Shown: in pieces, positions 42,120-50,095 of the stretch
Numbering within the stretch: the first letter of the stretch is position 1
Layout: each line of letters begins with the position of its first letter
Source of the DNA: JANNAT01 sp031422555
GTDB lineage: Bacteria > Pseudomonadota > Alphaproteobacteria > Rhodobacterales > Rhodobacteraceae
Direction of reading: 5' to 3'
DNA length: 56,909 bases
NCBI GenBank assembly: GCA_031422555.1
Contig: JANPLZ010000161.1
Location: 1-56,909 of the forward strand
Program-made: the position numbers and the translations under genes
Notes under the pieces: generated by a model
Seen by the model: the letters and a program-made list of their open reading frames with translations, nothing else
Databases searched by the model: none
Told to the model about the DNA's origin: nothing

Positions 42120-43733
42120 ATGGCGATTACCTCTGCCAACCAGTTGGAACTGCTGCAAACAGCCGAGGCTGTGGCCCGCGAAAAGATGATCGACCCCGAT
42201 CTGGTCATTCAGGCGATGGAAGAATCCCTCGCCCGTGCCGCCAAGTCGCGCTATGGCGCCGATATGGATATTCGGGTCAGCATTGACCGCAAAACCGGCC
42301 GCGCCACCTTTGCCCGCATCCGCACCGTTGTCGAAGATGACGCGGTCGAGAATCACCACGCCCAAGTGACAGTCAAGCAAGCCAAAGACCATCTGGCCGA
42401 TCCGCAACTGGGCGATGAGATCATTGACGAAGTGCCCCCCGTTGATCTGGGCCGCATTGCCGCGCAATCGGCCAAGCAGGTGATCTTGCAAAAGGTCCGC
42501 GAAGCAGAACGCGACCGCCAGTATGAAGAATTCAAAGATCGCAAGGGCACGATCATCAACGGTCAGGTCAAGCGCGAAGAATATGGCAATATCATCGTCG
42601 ATATTGGCCGGGGCGAAGCGATTCTGCGCCGCAACGAAAAGATCGGCCGCGAATCCTATCGCCCGAACGACCGTATCCGCTGCTATATCAAGGATGTCCG
42701 TCGCGAAGCCCGTGGGCCGCAGGTTTTCCTGTCGCGCACCGATCCGCAGTTCATGGCGGAATTGTTCAAGATGGAAGTGCCGGAAATTTATGACGGCATC
42801 ATCGAGATCAAGGCCGTTGCCCGCGATCCGGGCAGCCGCGCAAAAATCGCGGTGATCAGCTATGACAATTCGATTGATCCTGTCGGGGCCTGCGTGGGTA
42901 TGCGCGGCAGCCGGGTGCAGGCCGTTGTGAACGAATTGCAGGGTGAAAAGATCGACATCATTCCGTGGAACAATGATCTGGCGACCTTCCTTGTGAACGC
43001 GTTGCAGCCAGCCGAAGTGTCGAAAGTGGTGATCGACGAAGAAACCGGCAAGATCGAAGTGGTGGTTCCGGATGAGCAGTTGTCGTTGGCCATCGGCCGT
43101 CGTGGCCAAAACGTGCGTCTGGCCTCGCAGCTGACATCGCTGGACATCGACATCGTTACCGAATCCGACGAATCGGCCCGCCGTCAGGCCGAATTTGCCG
43201 AACGCACCAAGCTGTTCATCGACACGCTGGATATCGACGAGATGATGGCACAGTTGCTGGTGTCCGAAGGCTTTACCAACCTGGAAGAAGTGGCATATGT
43301 GGACGCCGAAGAATTGCTGTCGATCGACGGCTTTGATGATGCAACCGCAGGCGAATTGCAGGCACGTGCACGCGACTACTTGGAAGCCGCCAATACCAAG
43401 GCAATGGAAAATGCCCGCGCGCTTGGGGTCGAAGACAGTCTGGTTGAATTCGAAGGGCTGACGCCACAAATGCTGGAAGCCCTTGCGCTGGATGGAATCA
43501 AAACGCTGGAAGATTTTGCGACCTGCGCCGATTGGGAATTGGCCGGTGGCTGGACAACGGTGAATGGTGCGCGGGTCAAGGATGAAGGTGTGCTTGAAAA
43601 GTTTGAGATGTCCTTGGAAGAGGCCCAGACTTTGGTGATGACCGCCCGGGTGATGCTGGGCTGGGTGGACCCGACCGAACTGGCCGGGTTTGTCGCAGCG
43701 GAAGAGACCGATGATGCGGAGGCCGAGGCCTGA
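42120..43733 (+). CDS. nusA: Transcription termination/antitermination protein NusA
   Basis: RNA polymerase-associated factor of 537 residues. It has an N-terminal RNAP-binding domain, an S1 domain near residues 140-205 (GTIINGQVKREEYGNIIVDI), and two KH domains (VGACVGMRGSRVQAVVNEL and LSLAIGRRGQNVRLASQL). Two C-terminal helix-hairpin-helix repeat regions follow (EEVAYVDAEELLSIDGFDD and LEDFATCADWELAG). GGGGAATGAACC precedes the ATG. Since NusA modulates termination, it is a natural candidate to act on the terminator upstream of its own operon. Confidence 0.96.
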   Translation: MAITSANQLELLQTAEAVAREKMIDPDLVIQAMEESLARAAKSRYGADMDIRVSIDRKTGRATFARIRTVVEDDAVENHHAQVTVKQAKDHLADPQLGDEIIDEVPPVDLGRIAAQSAKQVILQKVREAERDRQYEEFKDRKGTIINGQVKREEYGNIIVDIGRGEAILRRNEKIGRESYRPNDRIRCYIKDVRREARGPQVFLSRTDPQFMAELFKMEVPEIYDGIIEIKAVARDPGSRAKIAVISYDNSIDPVGACVGMRGSRVQAVVNELQGEKIDIIPWNNDLATFLVNALQPAEVSKVVIDEETGKIEVVVPDEQLSLAIGRRGQNVRLASQLTSLDIDIVTESDESARRQAEFAERTKLFIDTLDIDEMMAQLLVSEGFTNLEEVAYVDAEELLSIDGFDDATAGELQARARDYLEAANTKAMENARALGVEDSLVEFEGLTPQMLEALALDGIKTLEDFATCADWELAGGWTTVNGARVKDEGVLEKFEMSLEEAQTLVMTARVMLGWVDPTELAGFVAAEETDDAEAEA

Positions 43734-43757
43734 TCTCAGGCCTCGGATCAGCAGACC

Positions 43758-44402
43758 GTGACACGCGGTGGCAAAGACAATCTGCAAGACGATCCCGAAC
43801 GCAAATGTATTGTGACGGGGGAAGTTCAGCCAAAGGCGGGATTGATCCGCTTTTGTCTGGGGCCGGAAGATCTGATCGTGCCCGATATTCTGGGCCGTTT
43901 GCCGGGGCGTGGATTCTATGTATCGGCAGATCGGGGGGCGATTGAAAAAGCCGCGGCAAAGGGGCTGTTTGCCCGTGCGGCGCGCCAACCGGTGAAACTG
44001 CCGCCCGATCTGGCCAATCTGGTCGATGATCTGATGACCCGTCGGGTGGTGGAATTGATCAGTCTGGCGCGCAAGGCAAGCGGCGCTGTGATGGGCTATG
44101 AAAAGGTCAAGGATTGGCTGTCGAATGGCAAGGCCCGCGTGCTGATCCAATCGTCAGACGGCTCGGAACGTGGTAAAACCAAGCTGCGCCCTCCCGAAGG
44201 CGAGAACCGCTTTATCGGCTGTTTGACCGCACAGGAATTGGGTTTGGCTTTCGGTCGTGAACGTGCGATACACGCCGCGCTTGCGACTGGTGGACTCACA
44301 GCGCGTGTTGTAGAGGAAGCGGCAAGGCTTGCTGGGCTTCGTGTTGAAGCCGGTGGGCAATTGGGCGGCGAGACCGCCAAAAAGGATACGAAAGACGCAT
44401 GA
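43758..44402 (+). CDS. DUF448/YlxR RNA-binding protein with L7Ae-like C-terminus
   Basis: A 214-residue protein starting with GTG at 43758. The N-terminal half is a YlxR/DUF448 domain (RKCIVTGEVQPKAGLIRFCL, LPGRGFYVSADRGAI), a family with an RNaseP- or RNA-binding role (RnpM in Gram-positives). The C-terminal half resembles an L7Ae/L30e-like fold (LISLARKASGAVMGYEKVKD, ALATGGLTARVVEEAARLAG). The two-domain form is usual in alphaproteobacteria in this operon position. Stop overlaps the infB ATG by four bases. Confidence 0.88.
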   Translation: MTRGGKDNLQDDPERKCIVTGEVQPKAGLIRFCLGPEDLIVPDILGRLPGRGFYVSADRGAIEKAAAKGLFARAARQPVKLPPDLANLVDDLMTRRVVELISLARKASGAVMGYEKVKDWLSNGKARVLIQSSDGSERGKTKLRPPEGENRFIGCLTAQELGLAFGRERAIHAALATGGLTARVVEEAARLAGLRVEAGGQLGGETAKKDTKDA

Positions 44403-47008
44403 CCGATACTGACGGCAAAAAACCCCTCGGCCTGGGTGGCGCACCGCGTTCTGGACAGGTGAAGCAAAGCTTCAGCCATGGCAGAACCAAAAGCGTCGTG
44501 GTCGAAACCAAGCGCAAGCGTGTCGTCGTGCCTACGACGACAAAGCCGGGCACACCGGGGGCTGCCGGCCCAACCGGCACGGCATCGCATTTGGGGGATC
44601 CCTCCAAGCGTCCGGCAGGTATTTCTGATACCGAAATGGAACGCCGTCTGGGGGCATTGCGTGTTGCCAAGGCCCGAGAGGCCGAAGACAATATCAAGCG
44701 CGCCGAAGACGAACGTGTGCGGGCCGAAGAGCGGACGCGCAAGCGCGAAGAGGCCGACGCCAAAGAAGTCGAAGAGCGCGCCCGCGTGGCCGCTGCCCGC
44801 GCCAAGGCCGAAGAAGAAGAGCGACTGCGCGTCGAAGCCATTGCCGAAGCCTCGGCCAAGGCGGTTGCGCGCAAGGCCGATGTGCTGGGCACATCGCGTC
44901 GCCAGCCTGCAGCAGCGGAAAAACCCGCCGATGCGGCCGCCGCCCCGCGTGCAGACCGCAATGACCGTGCTGCACCCGCGGCTGCGCCAAACCCGGCCAA
45001 TGATGCGGTTGCCCGCGCCCCGATGGGGGCCAAGCCCGCGCTGGTGGTGCGTAAAGTTGACCGCGACCGCGAAGAGCGCGAGCGCAACGCCAAAGCCAAG
45101 GGCGACGAAGGCCGCCGCGCTGGCAAGCTGACCTTGAATGACGCGCTGGCCGGTGAAGGCGGTCGCACCCGCAGTCTGGCGGCGATGAAGCGCAAGCAGG
45201 AAAAGGCCCGCCAAAAACTGATGGGCTTCAGCAAGCCTGAAAAACAAATGCGCGACGTGCAGTTGCCCGAAACCATCGTTGTGTCGGAACTGGCAAACCG
45301 GATGGCCGAACGCGCCGCGGATGTGGTCAAAAGCCTGATGAAAATGGGCATGATGGTCACGATGAATCAGGCGATTGACGCTGACACGGCGGAATTGGTG
45401 ATCGAAGAGTTCGGCCACAAAGCCGTGCGCGTGTCGGACGCCGATGTGGAACAGGTGATCGACACGGTGCAAGACGCCGAAGAAACCCTGATCACCCGGC
45501 CTCCGATCGTTACGATCATGGGCCACGTTGACCACGGCAAGACATCGCTTCTGGACGCCATTCGCCATGCCAGCGTTGTGTCGGGCGAGGCGGGCGGCAT
45601 TACCCAGCATATCGGTGCTTACCAAGTTATCACCGATGGCGGGGCCAAGCTGACCTTCCTTGATACGCCCGGCCACGCGGCGTTTACCTCGATGCGGGCG
45701 CGCGGTGCCAATGTTACCGATATTGTGGTGTTGGTGGTTGCCGCCGATGACGCCGTGATGCCGCAAACCATCGAGGCGATTGCCCATGCCAAAGCGGCGA
45801 AAGTGCCGATGATCGTGGCGATCAACAAGATCGACAAGTATGACGCCAACCCCACCAAAGTGCGCACCGATTTGTTGCAGCACGAAGTGGTGGTCGAAGC
45901 GATGTCGGGCGACGTGCAGGACGTCGAAGTGTCGGCCAAAACCGGGCAAGGGCTGGACGATCTGTTGCAGGCAATTGCCTTGCAGGCAGAAATTCTGGAA
46001 CTGCGCGCCAACCCCAACCGCGCCGCCTCTGGTGCCGTGATCGAAGCCAAGCTGGATGTTGGCCGCGGCCCGATTGCCACCGTTCTGGTGCAAAACGGCA
46101 CGTTGCGCAAAGGCGATATCTTTGTTGTCGGCGAACAGTGGGGCAAAGTCCGCGCGTTGATCAACGACAAAGGCGATCGCATTGACGAGGCTGGCCCATC
46201 GGTTCCGGTCGAGGTGTTGGGTCTGTCTGGCACGCCATCGGCGGGTGATACGTTGAACGTGGTGGAAACCGAAGCGCAGGCGCGCGAAATCGCAACCTAC
46301 CGCGAGAAAGCCGCCAAAGACAAACGCGCTGCCGTCGGTGCTGCAACCACGCTGGAACAGCTGATGGCCAAGGCTAAGGCCGACCAGACGGTTTCGGAAC
46401 TGCCGGTTCTGGTCAAGGCCGATGTGCAGGGCTCGTCAGAAGCGATCGTTCAGGCGTTGGAGAAAGTCGGCAACGACGAAGTGCGGGTGCGGGTGCTGTC
46501 TTATGGCGTTGGCGCGATCACCGATTCGGATGTCAGCCTTGCCGAAGCGTCCGGCGCGCCGATCATCGGCTTTAACGTGCGGGCCAATGCCTCGGCCCGC
46601 GTCAGCGCGCATCAAAAGGGTGTTGAGATCCGTTATTATTCAATCATCTACGATCTGGTTGACGATATCAAAGCCGCTGCATCGGGCCTGCTGAAAGCCG
46701 AAATTCGCGAAACCTTCATCGGTTACGCGACAATCAAGGAAGTGTTCAAAGTAACGGGTATTGGCCAGGTGGCCGGTTGCCTTGTTACCGAAGGCATCGC
46801 GCGCCGGTCGGCTGGGGTGCGGTTGCTGCGTGACAACGTGGTGATCCATGAAGGCACGCTGAAAACGCTGAAGCGCTTTAAGGACGAAGTCAAAGAAGTG
46901 CAGTCCGGTCAGGAATGCGGCATGGCGTTTGAACGCTATGACGATGTCCGGGCGGGCGATGTGATTGAAATCTTTGAACGCGAAGAAATTCAGCGCAAGC
47001 TGGCGTAA
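44399..47008 (+). CDS. infB: Translation initiation factor IF-2
   Basis: GTPase that brings initiator tRNA to the ribosome; 869 residues. A long charged Arg/Glu/Ala-rich N-terminal region (to about 270) contains a strong coiled coil (AEDERVRAEERTRKREEADA). The G domain has G1 IMGHVDHGKTSLLDAI near residue 375, DTPGHAAF as G3 and AINKIDK as G4. C-terminal domains end with ECGMAFERYDDVRAGDVIEI. Last gene of the operon, closed by a strong terminator; rbfA and truB, which often follow, are not here. Confidence 0.96.
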   Translation: MTDTDGKKPLGLGGAPRSGQVKQSFSHGRTKSVVVETKRKRVVVPTTTKPGTPGAAGPTGTASHLGDPSKRPAGISDTEMERRLGALRVAKAREAEDNIKRAEDERVRAEERTRKREEADAKEVEERARVAAARAKAEEEERLRVEAIAEASAKAVARKADVLGTSRRQPAAAEKPADAAAAPRADRNDRAAPAAAPNPANDAVARAPMGAKPALVVRKVDRDREERERNAKAKGDEGRRAGKLTLNDALAGEGGRTRSLAAMKRKQEKARQKLMGFSKPEKQMRDVQLPETIVVSELANRMAERAADVVKSLMKMGMMVTMNQAIDADTAELVIEEFGHKAVRVSDADVEQVIDTVQDAEETLITRPPIVTIMGHVDHGKTSLLDAIRHASVVSGEAGGITQHIGAYQVITDGGAKLTFLDTPGHAAFTSMRARGANVTDIVVLVVAADDAVMPQTIEAIAHAKAAKVPMIVAINKIDKYDANPTKVRTDLLQHEVVVEAMSGDVQDVEVSAKTGQGLDDLLQAIALQAEILELRANPNRAASGAVIEAKLDVGRGPIATVLVQNGTLRKGDIFVVGEQWGKVRALINDKGDRIDEAGPSVPVEVLGLSGTPSAGDTLNVVETEAQAREIATYREKAAKDKRAAVGAATTLEQLMAKAKADQTVSELPVLVKADVQGSSEAIVQALEKVGNDEVRVRVLSYGVGAITDSDVSLAEASGAPIIGFNVRANASARVSAHQKGVEIRYYSIIYDLVDDIKAAASGLLKAEIRETFIGYATIKEVFKVTGIGQVAGCLVTEGIARRSAGVRLLRDNVVIHEGTLKTLKRFKDEVKEVQSGQECGMAFERYDDVRAGDVIEIFEREEIQRKLA

Positions 47009-47024
47009 AGCTGGGCACAGCACA

Positions 47025-47056
47025 TAAAAAAGGGCCGGGATTTTCCGGCCTTTTTT
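47025..47056. terminator. Bidirectional terminator after infB
   Basis: AAAAAAG-GGCCGG and CCGGCC-TTTTTT (47025-47038 and 47045-47056) form a GC core flanked by A and T runs. It works as an intrinsic terminator in both directions, serving infB and the convergent 46-codon gene. Confidence 0.85.
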
Positions 47057-47074
47057 GTTGCGCGGCGGTGCTGT

Positions 47075-47215
47075 TCAAGCGGCGCGAACGGGTGTGACCG
47101 GATACCCGATAAAAGTCTTTTCATCGACCTTCACCATGATCTTCCCATCAGCCAATTGGCCAATCAACAGTCCTTGAATAGAAACACAGCTGCCGACAGC
47201 TATCGTGCGAAGCAT
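47075..47215 (-). CDS. 46-residue small protein, unknown function
   Basis: Short gene of 46 codons starting ATG at 47215 and ending TGA at 47075. The protein begins MLRTIAVGSCVSIQGLLIGQ, continues LADGKIMVKVDEKTFIGYPV and ends TPVRAA. A TTGGGGGATTGG Shine-Dalgarno lies just upstream, a good promoter lies about 75 bases further up, and the infB terminator serves its 3' end. Alternating hydrophobic residues with glycine turns suggest a small beta barrel such as an SH3-like fold; this is inference. No catalytic motif or membrane segment. Confidence 0.7.
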   Translation of the reverse strand: MLRTIAVGSCVSIQGLLIGQLADGKIMVKVDEKTFIGYPVTPVRAA

Positions 47216-47291
47216 TTGCCAATCCCCCAATTAGCGTCTCAATCGCAAGGATAGCGTAGATTCTGGAAACAACCATCTTAATTTTGACATA

Positions 47292-47320
47292 ATTAAACGC
47301 GATCGCGCCAAAAGTAACAA
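47292..47320 (-). promoter_or_regulatory. Candidate promoter of the 46-codon gene
   Basis: On the minus strand TTGTTA (47320-47315), a 17-base spacer and TTTAAT (47297-47292) form a good sigma-70 match just beyond the mutT stop. The region is more A/T-rich than its surroundings. Confidence 0.5.
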
Positions 47321-47324
47321 AAAT

Positions 47325-47723
47325 CTACAGCCAGTCGCGCAAAATCGGGATCAGCGGCAGGTCTGCCGGCGGCATGGGATAGCTGTGCATATCCTTGGGC
47401 CGCACCCAAGCCAGCGTCTGGCCTTCGCGCGGGGTGGGAATTCCCTGCCACCGGCGGCAGGCAAACAATGGCATCAACAGATGAAAGTCCGGGTAATTAT
47501 GGCTGGCAAAGGTCAAGGGGGCCAGACAGGACGCCCAAGTGTCGATGCCCAACTCTTCTTTCAATTCGCGGATCAGGGCCAGTTCGGGCGTCTCACCGGG
47601 ATCAACCTTGCCGCCCGGAAACTCCCACAACCCGGCCAGTGATTTTCCCGGCGGGCGCTGGGCCAAAAGCACCCTTCCATCGGCGTCAATCAACGCCACC
47701 GCCGAGACAAGCAGAATTTTCAA
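47325..47723 (-). CDS. mutT: MutT-type Nudix (8-oxo-dGTP) pyrophosphohydrolase
   Basis: Nudix enzyme of 132 residues that likely removes 8-oxo-dGTP from the nucleotide pool. VSAVALIDADGRVLLAQRPP and LAGLWEFPGGKVDPGETP lead into the Nudix box LIRELKEELGID. The start is a TTG at 47723 overlapping the argJ stop as TTGA; I see no usable in-frame start nearby that keeps the first strand intact. Last gene of the minus-strand unit parvulin-argJ-mutT, an order common in alphaproteobacteria. Confidence 0.9.
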   Translation of the reverse strand: MKILLVSAVALIDADGRVLLAQRPPGKSLAGLWEFPGGKVDPGETPELALIRELKEELGIDTWASCLAPLTFASHNYPDFHLLMPLFACRRWQGIPTPREGQTLAWVRPKDMHSYPMPPADLPLIPILRDWL

Positions 47724-49048
47724 GACCGATAATCGGCGTTGATCTGGATATAGCCATTGGTCAGATCGCAGGTCCAGACCGACCGTTTGCCCTGCCCCAA
47801 ACCCAGATCAACTCCGATCAGCAATTCGGCATTTTTCATATAGGCAGCCGTGGCGGCTTCGGAATAATCGGGGCTGCGCCAGCCATCCTTGGCCACCGTG
47901 ATATCGCCAAACCGCACTGTCAGCCGATCCCGGTCTGCCTGCGCGCCCGATTTGCCCACCGCCATCACCACGCGGCCCCAATTGGGGTCTTCGCCTGCGA
48001 CTGCGGTTTTGACTAAGGGCGAATTGGCAATTGCCAAAGCAACCCGGTGCGCATCGGCGTCGGTTGCGGCACCCGTCACCCGCACTTCGACAAACTTGCT
48101 GGCACCTTCGCCATCGCGCACCACCTGATGCGCCAGATCCATCATCACGCTGTGCAGGGCTGCCTCAAACGCTTTGGCAACCGCGCCTTTGACAGGGGCC
48201 GCCGCGGACAGCCCGGTGGCAGCCAGCAACAAGGTATCCGAGGTCGATGTATCGCTGTCGACGGTGATCGAATTGAACGTGGCATCGACGTTGCGGGTCA
48301 ACATGCGCTGCAAACTGGCCGCCGGGATTTTGGCATCGGTAAAGATATAGACCAACATCGTCGCCATATCGGGCGCGATCATGCCCGATCCCTTGGCAAT
48401 CCCCGCAATGGTGATGGTGCCGCCATCGCCCTGCACCACTGCTGTCGCACCTTTGGGAAAGGTATCGGTCGTCATGATGGCTTGGGCGGCCATGTCGATG
48501 GCACTTTCGCGCAAACCTGCCACCAGATCGGCAATTTTGTTGGTAACACGGTCAAACGGCAACGGCTCGCCGATCACCCCGGTCGACGAAGTGAAAACCC
48601 GCGACGGTGGCAGATCAAGCGCTGCGGCCACGCCGCCTACAATTTGCGCCACCGCATGATCGCCGACCGCCCCGGTAAAGGCGTTCGAATTGCCGGAATT
48701 CACCAAAATCGCCGCGCCCAGACCGGCGGGCACCTTTTGCGCCAGATTGGCCTGACAGGCCCGCACGCAGGCCGACCGTGTGGTTGACCGGGTAAACACC
48801 CCCGCCATTGTCGTGCCCGGTGCCAATCGCACCAGCATCACATCCTTGCGGTTGGCATAGCGCACCCCCGCCTCAACCGCCGAAAATTCGACGCCAGCGA
48901 TCTGCGGCATCACCGGAAAGGACGCCGGGGCCAAAGGGGAAACCGGTTTGGCCTTTTTAGCTGCCACCACCGGAATGGCCGGGGCAGTCAGCGATTTCAG
49001 TGATTTCTTCAAAGCCTTTGCTTTGGCTTTCCAATCCGTCTTGGCCAT
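47720..49048 (-). CDS. argJ: Bifunctional ornithine acetyltransferase/N-acetylglutamate synthase ArgJ
   Basis: Transfers acetyl from acetylornithine to glutamate in the cyclic arginine pathway. It has 442 residues. The precursor self-cleaves before the threonine of SGMIAPDMATML (T230 here), giving alpha and beta chains. NSGNSNAFTG and the PKGATAVVQGDGGTITIAGI segment are conserved. It has an unusual N-terminal extension of about 35 residues, basic and amphipathic (KTDWKAKAKALKKSLKSL), before the usual VSPLAPASFP start. A GGGGGA site before the ATG at 49048 supports this long form. Fifteen bases after the parvulin gene. Confidence 0.94.
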   Translation of the reverse strand: MAKTDWKAKAKALKKSLKSLTAPAIPVVAAKKAKPVSPLAPASFPVMPQIAGVEFSAVEAGVRYANRKDVMLVRLAPGTTMAGVFTRSTTRSACVRACQANLAQKVPAGLGAAILVNSGNSNAFTGAVGDHAVAQIVGGVAAALDLPPSRVFTSSTGVIGEPLPFDRVTNKIADLVAGLRESAIDMAAQAIMTTDTFPKGATAVVQGDGGTITIAGIAKGSGMIAPDMATMLVYIFTDAKIPAASLQRMLTRNVDATFNSITVDSDTSTSDTLLLAATGLSAAAPVKGAVAKAFEAALHSVMMDLAHQVVRDGEGASKFVEVRVTGAATDADAHRVALAIANSPLVKTAVAGEDPNWGRVVMAVGKSGAQADRDRLTVRFGDITVAKDGWRSPDYSEAATAAYMKNAELLIGVDLGLGQGKRSVWTCDLTNGYIQINADYRS

Positions 49049-49063
49049 TATTTCCCCCTGAAA

Positions 49064-49912
49064 TTACTTGTCCAGCAACGAAAGATCGGTCAGCACTGCC
49101 GGATCGGTGGCCTCTCCGGGCTTTTCGATCTTGGCAGCGTCGGTCAGCGTTTTCAAATGTGCCTCAACCGATTTTTGTTCGATCTCGGTGGCCAACTCGT
49201 CGCGCAGATCGTCCAATGTGGGCTGAGCTGCGGCGCGGGTTTCCTTGACCAAAATCAGATGCCAGCCGAAATCGGATTTGATTGGCCCGGCAACCTTGCT
49301 GACTTCGGCCGCGACAACCGCATCTTCAAAGGGTTTGACCATCGCGCCCAAGCCAAACCAGCCAAGATCACCGCCATTGGCCCCCGATCCGGTATCGGTG
49401 GAATTTGCCTTGGCCAAGGCCGCAAAATCGCCCCCGGCATCAAGCTGTTTTTTCAGCTCAATCGCCTTTTCCTCGGTTTCGACCAAGATATGAGCGGCGG
49501 AATATTCTGTGCCGGGCTTTGCATCCTTGAACCGCGCATCATAAGCCGCCTGCAACGCCGCATCGGTGACCGCCACCGATATCACGGCTTGCAGCGCCAC
49601 GTTTGACAGATAGCCGCGATTGTCATTTTCCATCGCCAGCGCATCGCGCTTGGCCACCCTATCGCCCACAGATTGTTGCAACAGCGTTTGCTGCACCAAC
49701 TGATCAAGAATGCCCTTGAACAGCACGTCATTTGGCAAGGTCTTGTATTCTTCGGGCAGGCTGTTGCGCGCGACAATCATGTGCCCAACCGTGATATTGG
49801 TGCCGTTTACCGTGGCCACAACCGTATCTGCCGTGGTGTCTTGCGACATCACCGGTGTCGCCAAAGCCGCCAGCACCGCCATACCCGCCAAAAACCGCAT
49901 CGCATTTACCAT
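49064..49912 (-). CDS. Exported parvulin-type peptidyl-prolyl isomerase
   Basis: Periplasmic PPIase of 282 residues. A signal peptide (MRFLAGMAVLAALATPVMSQ) is followed by a SurA/PrsA-like N-terminal helical region (LPEEYKTLPNDVLFKGILDQ). A parvulin domain at about 135-230 follows (YSAAHILVETEEKAIELKKQ, GANGGDLGWFGLGAMVKPFE, SDFGWHLILVKE). It should assist folding of exported proteins. First gene of the unit with argJ and mutT, and divergent from secA, so two secretion-related genes share one intergenic region. An in-frame ATG at 49900 is an alternative start. Confidence 0.9.
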   Translation of the reverse strand: MVNAMRFLAGMAVLAALATPVMSQDTTADTVVATVNGTNITVGHMIVARNSLPEEYKTLPNDVLFKGILDQLVQQTLLQQSVGDRVAKRDALAMENDNRGYLSNVALQAVISVAVTDAALQAAYDARFKDAKPGTEYSAAHILVETEEKAIELKKQLDAGGDFAALAKANSTDTGSGANGGDLGWFGLGAMVKPFEDAVVAAEVSKVAGPIKSDFGWHLILVKETRAAAQPTLDDLRDELATEIEQKSVEAHLKTLTDAAKIEKPGEATDPAVLTDLSLLDK

Positions 49913-49950
49913 CTCACGCTCTCCTGATCGCGCAGAAACCCCGCGCGGCG

Positions 49951-49979
49951 TTGACTATGACGGGCCTTGCACTTACATC
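49951..49979 (+). promoter_or_regulatory. Candidate secA promoter
   Basis: TTGACT at 49951-49956, a 17-base spacer and TACATC at 49974-49979 give a leader of about 110 bases before secA. I see no SecM-like upstream ORF with an obvious arrest motif. Confidence 0.5.
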
Positions 49980-50095
49980 GCGATGGTCGCGTGTTTCGGG
50001 CCGCCCGGCCTTGAGGGTCTTTCTACGAAAGGCTGAAGGGGCGGGCAAGGCAAAGCCTCACACGATCTTGTCAGAAACGACCAGGCGGAGAAAAC

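Noticed and set aside
41259..44150. A very long open frame (over 960 codons) on the minus strand opposite rimP and nusA
   Set aside because: It lies antisense to well-identified genes, has low-complexity His/Gln/Phe-rich translation, and reflects GC-biased third positions. Similar frames opposite infB (44096-46093) and secA (49973-51520) were rejected for the same reason.
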